DNA of 64,000 nucleotides from contig CAWAOX010000019.1 in assembly GCA_963783835.1 (NCBI GenBank), positions 12,288 to 76,287 of the forward strand, read 5' to 3'. The notes under the pieces were generated by a model that did not search any database, was not told where the DNA came from, and was given only the letters and a program-made list of their open reading frames with translations. Below, piece after piece: positions 42,371 to 53,829 of this stretch. The position numbers and the translations under genes were made by a program. Source of the DNA: CAIQPS01 sp963783835. GTDB taxonomy: Bacteria > Actinomycetota > Thermoleophilia > RBG-16-64-13. Position 1 is the stretch's first letter, and each line of letters opens with the position of its first letter.

Positions 42371-44827
42371 TTGAGCACTGACCCCATGGCTTCAGGCTGG
42401 TACTACTTCAAGCCCCACGAGGTCGGCGGACAGCCGACTGGTCCCGTGAGTTGGGAGCAACTCGTATTGTCGGTGCGAAGCGGCGCGCTCGCTCCGGACG
42501 ACTCGGTATGGCACGCGGCTCTTTCCGGCTGGCTGCCCGCCGTCAAGATCCGCGGACTCTTTCCTACCCGCCGCCGTTCCCCCCTCGTCTGGATCGTCCC
42601 CCTCGCCGGGCTCGTGGTGGTCGGCCTGATTCTCGGCCTGGTGCTTGGGCTGAGAGACGGAGACGAGAACCCGCCCGTGTCGATCACCACGTCGACCAGC
42701 ATGCCGACCGCGTCGAGCACCGTGCCCACGACCCCGACTTCATCCACCGCGCAGGGCGAAGCAGACACCTGGCTGATCATGATCTACGCGAACGCGGATG
42801 ACGAGATCCTCGAGGAAGACACGTACTTCGACGTGAACGAGGCCGAAGTCGTCGGTTCCACGGACAAGGTCAAGATCGTCGTGCAACTCGACCGCTATGC
42901 CGGCGGCTACGCAGGTGGCGGCGACGTGACGTCGACCAAGCGCTATCTTCTGGTCTCGGATAGCGACCTCTACACCATCAACTCGCCCGAAGTGGCCGAC
43001 CTTGGCGAAGTGGATATGGGCGACGACAGGTCTCTCTATGATTTCGCGACCTGGGCGATAGGCGCGTATCCCGCAGAGCACCGGGCTCTCATCCTCGGAG
43101 ATCATGGCGGCGGCTGGACGGGTGGCTGGACCGACGACGCCCCCGTACCCGGAAGCAGATTGAGCATGCAGGAGATCGACGCCGCGCTCGGAGCGGTGGT
43201 GGCGGATACCGGCATCGGCGCCCTTGATTTGGTCGGCTTCGACGCCTGCCTGATGGGGCAACTCGAGGTCATGAGCGCGATAGCACCGCACGCAAGATAC
43301 GCCGTCGCCTCGGCAGAGACCGAGCCGGCCATCGGCTGGGGATACGCCGGGTTCCTGTGGCCTTTGACCGACGACCCATCCATGACGGGCCGCGAGTTGA
43401 GTGGCGCCATCTTGGATTCCTACATTTCGCAGGACGTCCGCATCACCGACCCCGGCGCGCGCCGTGGGCTTACCGGCGGCGAATACGCGGCGGAGGACGT
43501 GGTCACCGAACTCAGCCTCGATGCTACCCTCGCCGGGATCGAACTAGGCGCAATCCAGGACCTGGACGCGGCGGTCAATGAACTGGCGGTAGCGTTGACG
43601 GGCATCGACCAGGAGTTGGTGGCGCAGGCTCGCACCTACGCTCAATCCTACGCCAGCGTCTTTGGCGACGACCTGCCGCCCTCCTTCATAGATCTGGAGC
43701 ACTTCGTCGATCTCCTGCTCACGAGTGTCGATGACGCCGATGTGCTGCAGGCCGCCGAGCGGGTCACGGTCGCGCTGGACCGGGCCGTCATCGCAGAAGT
43801 ACACGGCCAAGAACGACCGGCATGCGGGGGGCTGAGCATCTACTTCCCCAATACCGCAGAGTATGTGGGCACGTTTGGCGCATGGGACGCCAGCTATACG
43901 TCGTTTGCCGGCCGCTTCGCCACCGCGTCGCTGTGGGACGACTACTTGACGTTCCACTACACCGGCAAGCCTTTTGATCCCGGTAGCGCCGATCTGAGCG
44001 TCGTGACTCCCGCCCAGGCAGCGCTGACTGATTTCGCGCAGGCGGCCAAGAGATCCGCCCCGGCGGAGAACGCCACGATCGCCGGCCCCGGCGCGGGCGG
44101 ATTGACCATCGCACCCATCAGCGTCTCCGCGACCGAGATCGCCGTGGATGAAGCCTTGACGGTCTCCACGCGGGTCACCGGCTCGAACATCGCCTACATC
44201 TACTACTACGTCGGCTACTACTGGGAGAAGGACGGTTCCTACCTCAGCGCCGATGCCGGTTTCATCGAGCCCGGGAATGTGAAGGAGGTCGGTGGCATCT
44301 ACTATCCCGACTGGAGCCAGGACGGCCTCGTCTCAGTCGAATTCGACTGGAAACCGACTCTGTACTTCATGAGCGACGGAAACGAGGCGAACGACCAGTT
44401 CGCTTTCTTCAGCCCTACCGTCTACGGTGCGGACAGGGAAAGAGACATCTACAGCGTACGGGGGACCTACGTGTTCGTCGATAGTGGGACACGGAGCGAA
44501 GCAGAGATCGACTTCAGTGGAAGCGGCGACATGCTGAGTGTGTGGGCCTTCAGCGGGTCGGATGGCGCTTCAGGCGTGGGGACGTGGCATGAGATCACTC
44601 CGCACCCCGGTGACACCTTCACCATCACGGACGAGTACTTGGAGTTCGACAAGGACCCAGACGGAAGGTTCGCCGACTACGACGGCGGCACCATGACGTT
44701 CGGCGACACTCCCTTCACCATGCTCCCGTATTCTGCCTTCCCGGGTGAGTACGCCCTGGGCATCGGGGTCGAGGACCTTGACGGGAACGTGACCTGGGAC
44801 TTCGCAGAAGTGGTCGTCACCAAGTAG
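42371..44827 (+). CDS. Membrane-anchored clostripain-family (C11) protease with N-terminal GYF_2 domain
   Basis: TTG 42371 follows GGAGG at 5 bp and gives 818 residues. A GYF_2 domain (WYYF...GPVSWEQL, about 9-65) is followed by one TM helix (about 71-94), a Thr-rich linker and the C11 catalytic domain: H245 in GDHGGGW and C293 in DACLMG. A C-terminal beta-rich region (about 590-818) lacks recognisable repeats. The GYF domain would face the cytoplasm and the protease the outside. Clostripains cut after Arg. No substrate is evident. Confidence 0.88.
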   Translation: MSTDPMASGWYYFKPHEVGGQPTGPVSWEQLVLSVRSGALAPDDSVWHAALSGWLPAVKIRGLFPTRRRSPLVWIVPLAGLVVVGLILGLVLGLRDGDENPPVSITTSTSMPTASSTVPTTPTSSTAQGEADTWLIMIYANADDEILEEDTYFDVNEAEVVGSTDKVKIVVQLDRYAGGYAGGGDVTSTKRYLLVSDSDLYTINSPEVADLGEVDMGDDRSLYDFATWAIGAYPAEHRALILGDHGGGWTGGWTDDAPVPGSRLSMQEIDAALGAVVADTGIGALDLVGFDACLMGQLEVMSAIAPHARYAVASAETEPAIGWGYAGFLWPLTDDPSMTGRELSGAILDSYISQDVRITDPGARRGLTGGEYAAEDVVTELSLDATLAGIELGAIQDLDAAVNELAVALTGIDQELVAQARTYAQSYASVFGDDLPPSFIDLEHFVDLLLTSVDDADVLQAAERVTVALDRAVIAEVHGQERPACGGLSIYFPNTAEYVGTFGAWDASYTSFAGRFATASLWDDYLTFHYTGKPFDPGSADLSVVTPAQAALTDFAQAAKRSAPAENATIAGPGAGGLTIAPISVSATEIAVDEALTVSTRVTGSNIAYIYYYVGYYWEKDGSYLSADAGFIEPGNVKEVGGIYYPDWSQDGLVSVEFDWKPTLYFMSDGNEANDQFAFFSPTVYGADRERDIYSVRGTYVFVDSGTRSEAEIDFSGSGDMLSVWAFSGSDGASGVGTWHEITPHPGDTFTITDEYLEFDKDPDGRFADYDGGTMTFGDTPFTMLPYSAFPGEYALGIGVEDLDGNVTWDFAEVVVTK

Positions 44828-44888
44828 CTGGACGAGCCGCTCTTCCCCCAGGTCGCGAGCTCTGCACTGGTGGGTGTCCCGGTCGATG

Positions 44889-44945
44889 AGGTGGCGGGGA
44901 GATTCGAACCCCCGGCACCGCCTGCGCGGGGTGCCGCAGGTTGCA
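44889..44945 (-). other. Truncated tRNA-like 3' end (T-arm and variable-arm hairpin)
   Basis: On the minus strand GGGGG-TTCGAAT-CTCCC forms a T-arm, preceded by a 7-bp hairpin (CGGCACC...GGTGCCG) shaped like a long variable arm. A matching 5' acceptor (GGTGGCG) and a proper anticodon arm are missing, so this is not a complete tRNA. It could be a remnant of a class II tRNA, such as Ser, Leu or Sec, left at an integration boundary. Confidence 0.35.
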
Positions 44946-45006
44946 CTCAATTCTCTGCTTGTCTATACTAAATAAGAATGGCTTCCAAAAAAGCCCAGGT
45001 GCCAGA

Positions 45007-45470
45007 ATGACCGTTCCGCCGGGCGAACTAGAGAGGCGCGCTTCCCTCTTTGCGCAGGCGCTGCGAGAGAGCGGGCTGCGGCTGACTCATCAGCGGCTCG
45101 AGGTGGCCCGGGAGATCGCCCGGAGTGATACGCATCCCAATGTAGAGGCGGTCTACTGCGGAGTGCGAGAACGGGTGCCGACCATTTCCCTCGACACGGT
45201 GTACCGGACACTTGGGGCGCTCGAAAGACTCGGGCTCATCAACAGGATCGACGTCATTGCCGGGCCCGCGCGATACGATGCCAACTCCGAGCACCATCAT
45301 CACTTCATCTGCGCCCGTTGCGGCCTCATCCGCGACCTCCCCAGCACCTCCTATGAGGGGTTGGAGATTCCGGAGGCGGCCGCCAACCTAGGCGAGGTCG
45401 AATCGATCACCGTCCAAGTGCGCGGCCTGTGCAACGAATGCTTCCGACCGAGAGAAGAGGGAGAACGGAG

Positions 45471-45474
<4 letters not shown>
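45007..45474 (+). CDS. Fur-family regulator, PerR/FurA-like
   Basis: 155 residues from ATG 45007: winged HTH (LTHQRLEVAREIA, ISLDTVYRTLGALERLG), the dimer domain with EHHHHFICARCG (C102, C105) and C-terminal CNEC as structural Zn site. The stop overlaps the katG start by 4 bp (ATGA), the arrangement of mycobacterial furA-katG, so it should be a peroxide-sensing repressor of katG and itself. The upstream 44941-45006 is AT-rich and may hold its box. Confidence 0.92.
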
Positions 45475-47666
<2,192 letters not shown>

Positions 47667-47723
47667 TTGCGATTAACCAGAAGAAAGGGGGCGAGACCCC
47701 GGACGCGACCGGATAGGGGAAAG

Positions 47724-47765
47724 GATTCGCGGATCTGTGTTCATCGGACGGGGCGCAAAGGGGTG
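47724..47765. repeat. Short intergenic dispersed repeat, copy 1
   Basis: About 40 bp containing GTTCATCGGAC, preceded by ATTCGnGGA and followed by GGGGTG, similar to 63535-63575. It lies between katG and the FMN-barrel gene. No coding or hairpin role seen. Confidence 0.4.
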
Positions 47766-47785
47766 GGGTGATGCTGCCCGCAGCC

Positions 47786-48169
47786 TCACAGATGCGAGAC
47801 GACCTCCGCGATTTCAACGACTAGTGCCCCACGGGCCCAGGGGAAGTGGGTCTTCACGCGATTCATGTCGTCCCCAGAAGCAACGATTCTGCCGGTTCCC
47901 TTCAAGGTAAACCCCTGTCCGGGTCCGAGCTTCCCCTCAACCCGGCGCGATGCTACCAGAAGCTGGATCTCGGGACTGCGCTCCAGGTTCGCCTCCATCT
48001 GGTGATAGTAGCCCGCTGGAATCACCAGGCGATTCCCCTCGAACCCCAGTTGGCGCACATAGTCGCCCCAAGTCGCCGTAATATGGGGCCCTTGAGGGCC
48101 GGCGCTGACCATCGCCACAAACTCGGTCGCTTCAAGAACTTCGCGGCAGGCACCATCGAGCAACGTCAT
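47786..48169 (-). CDS. Pyridoxamine 5'-phosphate oxidase-like FMN split-barrel protein
   Basis: ATG 48169 with GGAGG at 6 bp gives 127 residues of the PNPOx-like split barrel (FVAMVSAGPQGPHITATW, FTLKGTGRIV). Too short for true PdxH. Relatives bind FMN, F420 or heme and carry out redox or detoxification chemistry. It is convergent with katG. Confidence 0.8.
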   Translation of the reverse strand: MTLLDGACREVLEATEFVAMVSAGPQGPHITATWGDYVRQLGFEGNRLVIPAGYYHQMEANLERSPEIQLLVASRRVEGKLGPGQGFTLKGTGRIVASGDDMNRVKTHFPWARGALVVEIAEVVSHL

Positions 48170-48581
48170 GTCTTCCTCCAAATAGGAATGCAGTCCGCAC
48201 ACGTGCGTCGCGTGCTTGTTCCCTCGTAGTACCCGAGAGAAACATCGGAGCCGCGATCGCACAACCAGAGTCACTGGGTGGCCGGCCAGGGGAACATGGT
48301 GATCATGAAGAAGACCGCCGGCCGCTGGACGGTTCAGGGTGAGGCGATGATGTGGATCTCGTGAGGGGTCTCGGGTTGAGTTTTGCCTGCTGCGTACGCT
48401 TCCCGACCAACACCTGTCCCCGGTTCAATTCCGGGTCTGAGAAGAAACAGTGCCATTTGCAGGCCTTTAGTGGCGAGACCCGGATTTGTATGGTCTACCG
48501 ACATTCCCTTCCGTCTGGTGACGGCCTAGAACTGATACGTTGATGCCACCCGGTCCATTCGAACAGCAGTCGAGGGAGTCG
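48170..48581. other. Intergenic region with two tRNA 3'-end-like motifs
   Basis: No supported gene. CCCGG-TTCAATT-CCGGG on the plus strand (48418-48436) is a perfect T-arm, but no acceptor partner is found. About 30 bp on, the minus strand reads AAATCCGGGTCTCGCCAC (around 48472), like a tRNA T-arm and acceptor end. They look like tRNA debris or attachment-site remnants. A single operator half-site (TGATAC at 48535) is probably chance. Confidence 0.3.
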
Positions 48582-50393
48582 ATGAAGAAGACCTTCACCA
48601 TCCTGCACACCAACGACATGCACTCGAGCCTTATAGGGATGGGCCCGGCTGCGGACTACACCCCGTTCACGCTCAATGACGACGCAACCCGAGGCGGTTA
48701 CGCGCGTCTGGCTACCCTGATCGCGGAGCGGAAGCAGGCGCGCGAGGATCAGGGCCCCGTGCTGGTGCTCGACGTCGGCGACTACAGCATGGGGACCGCG
48801 TTCGGCGCTGCCATCCGGGAGACCGGCGGCGAACTGCAACTCATGTCTCGGATGGGTTACGACGCCACCACCTTCGGCAACCACGATTTCGACCTCGGGC
48901 CCGATGGTCTGGGAAGAGCCATCGGCGTGGCCGCGAAAGCCGGCCGGGTTCCGCCGGTGGTTGCCTCGAATACCCGTTTCGCGGAGAGCGATCCGACGTT
49001 GCTCGACCTCCAGTGCCTGGCCATGGAAGGGGTGATCCGCCGCTACCTCGTGATCGAGCGCGGCGGCATCCGCTTCGGCCTCTTCGGGTTGCTCGGCAAA
49101 GAGGCGCAGTTCTACGCCACCGGCGCGGGTGCGGTCACGTTCTCCGACGCCATCGAGGTCGCCACGGAAATGGTGACGGTTCTCCGCGAGACGGAGAAGG
49201 TGGATGTGATCATCTGTCTCAGTCACGGCGGCTTGGAGAAGGGGGAGGACGGACGCTTCACCGACGGCGACGACGTACGCCTGGCCCAGGCCGTGCCCGG
49301 CATCGATGTGGTGGTTGGCGGTCACAGCCACACCGCCCTGCACGAGGCGATCATCGTCAATGGCCGAACCCCCGTGGTCCAGGCTGGGAAGGAAGGCGAG
49401 AACCTTGGCGAACTGGCGGTCACCTTGGACGGCGGCAACCTGACGGTCGAGTCTTACCTGCTCCACCCCATCGATGACGCCATTGCCGGCGACCGAGCGA
49501 TCGCCAAAGAGATCGACAAGCTCAGGAAGACCGTCACTGAGGTTGTGTTCGCGTCCCGAGGCTACAGCATCGATCAGCCGCTGGCGGTGGCTCCGCAGGA
49601 TCTGCCCAACACGTTCACCGACATCTCCGCCAGCACGCCCCTGGCCAACCTCGTCACCGATGCATTCAGGCGCGCTACCAAAGCGGACGTCGGTTTCACT
49701 GCCAACGGGATGATGCGCGCAGGTCTCAGACGAGGTAACTCGGGCGTGCAGACGGTCTACGACGTGTTCGCCGTGGCGCCCCTCGGTGCCGGGGTGGTTG
49801 ATGAGACGGCCGGCAGCGCCCTGGTGACGGCCTACCTTACCGGCCAGGAGCTAAAGAACCTTCTCGAGTTCATGCTCGTGGACAACCCGGCACATCCGGG
49901 CGAGTATTTCCCCCGCGCCTCAGGCATGAGGTTCCATTACGACTCGTCGCGTCCGATGTTCGATGTCGTGACCGTCATCGAACTGGGAGACCTCGACCGC
50001 GGCTACCGTGCGATCGACATCACCGGGACGGACGAGCGTCTGTTCAGCCTCACGTGTCCCCTCTATTTCGGTGCGATCGCCCTGGGCATCCCCAAGTACA
50101 CCAAAGGCCGCCTAGCCTTTGTCCCCAAGAACAAAGACGGTCAGCCCCTCACGTCGAGGGTCGAGGCACTCGAAGCGCCTCGGCGCGACACGCCCTACCT
50201 GCTGCCGCCCCGAGGTACGACGGACAAGGATAGTGTCGCTACCACGACAGAGAAGGGCGCAGTCCGGGAGATCAAGGAATGGCAGGCGATCATGGACCAC
50301 CTCCGCAGCCTGCCGGCCGAGGGCCAGAACGAATTGCCCACCATCCCAGTCGATGAGCGCGCAGCCGAGGTCCGCGCGATCAGAGTAGGTTGA
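48582..50393 (+). CDS. 5'-nucleotidase/metallophosphoesterase (UshA-like), no signal peptide
   Basis: ATG 48582 after GGGAG gives 603 residues. Metallophosphoesterase motifs: HTNDMH (D12, H14), DVGDYSMG, GNHDFD, SHGG and GGHSHT. A C-terminal 5'-nucleotidase domain follows (from about 350; GVQTVYDVFAVAPLG, FPRASG). Relatives hydrolyse nucleotides in the periplasm, but here no signal is seen, so either it acts in the cytoplasm or the start is misread. Confidence 0.88.
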   Translation: MKKTFTILHTNDMHSSLIGMGPAADYTPFTLNDDATRGGYARLATLIAERKQAREDQGPVLVLDVGDYSMGTAFGAAIRETGGELQLMSRMGYDATTFGNHDFDLGPDGLGRAIGVAAKAGRVPPVVASNTRFAESDPTLLDLQCLAMEGVIRRYLVIERGGIRFGLFGLLGKEAQFYATGAGAVTFSDAIEVATEMVTVLRETEKVDVIICLSHGGLEKGEDGRFTDGDDVRLAQAVPGIDVVVGGHSHTALHEAIIVNGRTPVVQAGKEGENLGELAVTLDGGNLTVESYLLHPIDDAIAGDRAIAKEIDKLRKTVTEVVFASRGYSIDQPLAVAPQDLPNTFTDISASTPLANLVTDAFRRATKADVGFTANGMMRAGLRRGNSGVQTVYDVFAVAPLGAGVVDETAGSALVTAYLTGQELKNLLEFMLVDNPAHPGEYFPRASGMRFHYDSSRPMFDVVTVIELGDLDRGYRAIDITGTDERLFSLTCPLYFGAIALGIPKYTKGRLAFVPKNKDGQPLTSRVEALEAPRRDTPYLLPPRGTTDKDSVATTTEKGAVREIKEWQAIMDHLRSLPAEGQNELPTIPVDERAAEVRAIRVG

Positions 50394-50458
50394 GGGGCCC
50401 AAGAAGCTGGGGAAGGCAACCCGGCCGTCAATCTCGACCGGTCATGAACTCGCAGCTC

Positions 50459-50569
50459 TCACTGCGCGTTTTGCGCTTCCCCGATCGCGCCGGGCAGCGC
50501 GTGCAGCTGCTTGAAGGACTTTTCCAGGCCCTGCACGTGGATCGCGGGGGCAAGCTGTGCCACCGTCAT
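50459..50569 (-). pseudogene. Truncated ABC transporter ATPase, N-terminal remnant
   Basis: 36 codons from ATG 50569 read IHVQGLEKSFKQLHAL, the first strand of a DrrA-type ABC ATPase, and then stop; the Walker A region is absent. It overlaps the DUF1048 stop. PadR, DUF1048 and ABC ATPase occur together in drug-efflux operons, so this is the broken tail of such an operon. Confidence 0.55.
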
Positions 50570-50949
50570 GCGATCCTCCCTTCTTGTGCGGAGTCGTCGC
50601 CGGCGACGCGATCGATGGCGTCGGTCAGCCGCCTCCGCTCCTTGTTGATCCATTGACCCTCCGAGTAGTTCGCAAGGAATGTCTCGGCGAACTCCACAGG
50701 GTCATCCCCGACGATCGCCCGGATCGGGGTTCCGCTGGCCGCGCTCTGCTCGAACAGCTCCGCGAGGTCCTCCAGCATCGACATCAGGGTGTCGCCCTTC
50801 GTGATCATCCCGAAATACGTGAGGTACCGCTCCAGCGCGTCGATCGCCGTGCGATAGTTCTCGGGAAGTTCTTTCGTGCGCGCTTTGTACTGCCGCCATC
50901 GCCGCTTGTCGCCGATATCGCCGATGATCTTCTCGATGAACATGGTCAT
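50566..50949 (-). CDS. DUF1048 protein
   Basis: 127 residues, all-helical (KRRWRQYKARTKELPENYRTAIDALERYL). The domain is known to pair with PadR-like regulators in Gram-positive bacteria; its function is unclear. The start overlaps the PadR stop by 4 bp, and its own stop overlaps the truncated ABC ATPase. Confidence 0.85.
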   Translation of the reverse strand: MTMFIEKIIGDIGDKRRWRQYKARTKELPENYRTAIDALERYLTYFGMITKGDTLMSMLEDLAELFEQSAASGTPIRAIVGDDPVEFAETFLANYSEGQWINKERRRLTDAIDRVAGDDSAQEGRIA

Positions 50950-51275
50950 CTGTCTCCTTCATGGAGCTGTTCGAGCCGTTCCGTGAGGAAGCTCCAGGAC
51001 CTCCAGAACTCATTGAGATAGCCTTGTCCCTGCGCGTTGAGGGAATACACCCTGCGCGGCGGCCCCTTCTCCGACGGGATCTTCTCCACGTCGACCAGAC
51101 CCTTGTGCTCGATCCTGAGGAGCAGGGCGTAGACGGTTCCCTCGGCGATGTCGGAGAAGCCCTGCTCTCGCAGCCACGCAGTGATCTCGTAGCCGTACGC
51201 GGGCCGCACGGACAGGATCGCGAGGACGATGCCCTCCAGCGTCCCCTTGAGCATCTCCGTCATATGCTTGCCCAC
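50946..51275 (-). CDS. PadR-family transcriptional regulator
   Basis: 109 residues: winged HTH (LKGTLEGIVLAILSVRPAYGYEI, ... EGTVYALLLRIEHKGLV) and a short C-terminal dimer helix. GTG 51275 has GGAGG at 9 bp. PadR proteins repress efflux and phenolic-stress genes; here the transporter it would control is reduced to a remnant. Confidence 0.9.
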   Translation of the reverse strand: MGKHMTEMLKGTLEGIVLAILSVRPAYGYEITAWLREQGFSDIAEGTVYALLLRIEHKGLVDVEKIPSEKGPPRRVYSLNAQGQGYLNEFWRSWSFLTERLEQLHEGDR

Positions 51276-51301
51276 GGCACATCTCCTCCGACTACTTACC
51301 G

Positions 51302-51607
51302 TTACTGACTACTGGTACATAGTAGCACAGAGTAGTGGCGGTGCAAACTCCAGGTGGCGGCGGAGGTGCTCCCGCCCTCAGTGGCCTTGACCCAGGCTCC
51401 CTGTCCCGGATCCAGCTTCGTGGTGGACTGGTAACCCGTGCCGTTGAAGGTGAAGGCGACGAAGCCAGTTGCAAGACTTACCGGGACGCCAGCGGAATTG
51501 CCGATTAGGTTCCAGCCCCTGGTAAGGCCTAAGCAGGGAGTCTCTACCTTGCAGCCCCACGCGCAAGACCCAGCAGCCGATAGAAATGCGCGGGGCAAGG
51601 GTATCAA
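51302..51607 (-). pseudogene. Remnant of a surface protein C-terminal domain
   Basis: The frame contains LTRGWNLIGN...GFVAFTFNGTGYQ...LDPGQGAWVKATEGG, a module seen at the C-terminus of actinobacterial surface proteins, with no signal or sorting motif around it. Probably a decayed gene end. The rest of 51276-51752 shows no other feature. Confidence 0.4.
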
Positions 51608-51752
51608 GCGAGTGGTATGTTCGTCGGGTGCATCGCCGCTGCGGCAACCCGAAGAGGTTCAGGGGGAAAGCCGAGAAGAACAACGCGGCGCCGTCGCCAA
51701 GGCGCAGTCTCGCCCGAAATGTGCGTAGCGCATACGTTTTCAGGAGTCTCAC

Positions 51753-53120
51753 ATGAGGACCCGCACTGAGAGAAGAGCCGCGACCCGTTATCGTTGGGAT
51801 CGTATGAAGGTGAGCTTCTGGTTCGCCCCTGTGATCATGGCAATCGCGGCGGTTCTTTTGGCCTGGTTGATGTACGAGGTGGATAAGCTCATCCTCGATG
51901 CGGCCCTAGCGGACAGCCGTTTCGTTTTGGCCGGGACTCCAGGGGAATTACGCAGCGCCCTGTTGAGCATGGCCGGCACCGTCCTCGCAACCGCCGGGGT
52001 GGTTTTCACCCTGCTCACCCTGCCGCTCTCAACGGTGGCGTCCCAATACGGCTCCCGTTTGCTCCGGGTCTTCCTGGGCGATCGGACCACACAGTTCGTC
52101 CTGGGCGCGTTTGTGGGTACCTTCGTTTATTGCGTCGCGGCCGCACTATCCATCCCCACAACCAGCGTGGAGCAAGAAGCGCCTCAATTGACTGCCACCC
52201 TTGGCGTGTACTTGATGGTGGCGACCTTTGGGACGCTGATCTTGCTGGTCCAACACGTCAGCACCATGCTGCAGGCCCCGAATATCGCCGCTGCTGCAGG
52301 CGTGGAACTACTCGATGTAGTCCGGGCCAATGCTGAAGAAGTCGTGAACGGAGATGGCGGCAATCGCGGGTCTGAAACCCAGCTCCCCCCCGACTCCCAG
52401 GGCATCCCGGCACTGCTGACGGAGGCCGAGGGCTACGCCGTCCGCGTGGGAAGCGCTGGCTACATCCAATACATCAGTTCCCAGACGATCCTGGGCCTGG
52501 CCCAGAAGAAGGACTTGGTGGTCCGCCTGCTGTGCAGGCCGGGCAGTTACGTTCAGTCCGGCGCGGTGGTCGCCCTGGTTTGGCCCTCCGCGCGGGTGGA
52601 CGAGCAACTCGAGGCGCTATTCCAACGTGCCTTCCGACTCGGGAACGGGCGTACCCCTAGCCAGGACATCGAGTACGCGGTCAATCAACTCGCAGAGATG
52701 GCTGTGCGGGCCATGTCGCCAGCGATCAACGATCCCTTCACGGCCATGACCTGCCTGGATCGCATCGGTGATGGCCTGGTGGCGTTCATTCGGCAGGGAG
52801 GCAACAACTCCCAGTACTACGACCGGGATGGCCGTCTGCTTCTCATACTTGAGCCCGTTACCATTGACGATCTGCTCAACGCCGCTTTCGATATGCTTCG
52901 CCACGCCAGCTGCAACAACGCCAGCGTCCTCCAGCATATGTTGAAAGTGATCGGTGTCCTCGGCCAAGAGGTGAAAGAGCCCGAGACCCGCGAGCAACTA
53001 CTGCATCACGTCAGCCTCATTCAGGCAGAAAGCCAGGTTGGTCACTTGATCGAGGCGGACCGGGGATCCATCCAGCGGACCGGCGAGGCCTTATCGACAA
53101 GATTGGCGGGCGAGCCCTGA
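51753..53120 (+). CDS. DUF2254 membrane protein
   Basis: 455 residues. Four TM helices in the first 185 residues (FAPVIMAIAAVLLAWLM; TVLATAGVVFTLLTLPL; FVLGAFVGTFVYCVAA; LMVATFGTLILLVQHV) are followed by a soluble domain with the DUF2254 features SAGYIQYI and SPAINDPFTA. Function unknown. Confidence 0.9.
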   Translation: MRTRTERRAATRYRWDRMKVSFWFAPVIMAIAAVLLAWLMYEVDKLILDAALADSRFVLAGTPGELRSALLSMAGTVLATAGVVFTLLTLPLSTVASQYGSRLLRVFLGDRTTQFVLGAFVGTFVYCVAAALSIPTTSVEQEAPQLTATLGVYLMVATFGTLILLVQHVSTMLQAPNIAAAAGVELLDVVRANAEEVVNGDGGNRGSETQLPPDSQGIPALLTEAEGYAVRVGSAGYIQYISSQTILGLAQKKDLVVRLLCRPGSYVQSGAVVALVWPSARVDEQLEALFQRAFRLGNGRTPSQDIEYAVNQLAEMAVRAMSPAINDPFTAMTCLDRIGDGLVAFIRQGGNNSQYYDRDGRLLLILEPVTIDDLLNAAFDMLRHASCNNASVLQHMLKVIGVLGQEVKEPETREQLLHHVSLIQAESQVGHLIEADRGSIQRTGEALSTRLAGEP

Positions 53121-53246
53121 GAGCCAGCACGGCTCCGACCTTCGGGTCGCCGATACTTCGCTGATCGGGGCGGCAATCAGGGGCAGACGCGTGAGGAAGT
53201 CCGTCACCAGTCTCGGCCTCCAACGTTGGCTGTACCCTGAAACGAA

Positions 53247-53281
53247 GAGACCCGCCGGTCCCCTCCGGGACGGCGGGTCTC
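53247..53281. terminator. Bidirectional hairpin between convergent genes
   Basis: GAGACCCGCCG (53247-53257) pairs exactly with 53271-53281, with TCCC...GGGA pairing inside the loop. It lies between the ends of the DUF2254 gene (+) and the SHOCT gene (-). Confidence 0.65.
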
Positions 53282-53354
53282 AAGGTTCTCGGTTCCTCGT
53301 TCAGTCGTTCCAGGCGGGCATCATCACAAACGCTGAGATCACAGTTCTCGTCGA

Positions 53355-53798
53355 CTAGGCCAGGGCCTTCCGCTTCATCTCGTCGAATTCGGCCTGGGTG
53401 ATGGCGCCGCTGTTGAGGAGCGCCTGAGCTTTTGCGATCTCATCGGCTTCGGAGTAAACGGCCCCGGGCTGCTGTGCCGCCTGGGCTTTTTCAATCCTCT
53501 GTGCGTCCTGGGCAAGGTGTTTCGGCCGGGCGATCATGTAGATCAAGATTCCCAGCAGCGGGAGGAAGATCACGAAGATGATCCACATCGCCTTCTTGCC
53601 GCCACCCATGTCGTTCCGCCGGAAGATGTCGGCGAAGACGGTGATGAACATCCAGATGTAGATCATCCAGAAGAAGAACACGCACATGGTCCAGATCACG
53701 CTGCCGGTGCCCCAGGTGTTGCCACACCCGGTGAGGGTGAGCAACAGAATGCCCATCAGCAGGAGCAGGACCAACCACCGTTTTGAGAATTGCTTCAT
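53355..53798 (-). CDS. PLDc_N-SHOCT membrane protein
   Basis: 147 residues: N-terminal hydrophobic segment with a possible lipobox (LTGC), two TM helices of the cardiolipin-synthase N-terminal (PLDc_N) type (FFFWMIYIWMF; MWIIFVIFLPLLG with IARP), then a SHOCT domain at the C-terminus (AQALLNSGAITQAEFDEMKRKAL). It forms a pair with the next SHOCT gene. Confidence 0.88.
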   Translation of the reverse strand: MKQFSKRWLVLLLLMGILLLTLTGCGNTWGTGSVIWTMCVFFFWMIYIWMFITVFADIFRRNDMGGGKKAMWIIFVIFLPLLGILIYMIARPKHLAQDAQRIEKAQAAQQPGAVYSEADEIAKAQALLNSGAITQAEFDEMKRKALA

Positions 53799-53829
53799 AG
53801 ACCCTCCGTTTCGTTCCGTTTACGACCGA

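Noticed and set aside
44889..44945. Complete selenocysteine or serine tRNA
   Set aside because: No 5' acceptor or anticodon arm matches within reach, so only a fragment is reported.
48530..48545. Operator half-site CTGATAC upstream of the nucleotidase
   Set aside because: Only one half is present; single TGATAC/GTATCA words also occur inside coding regions.
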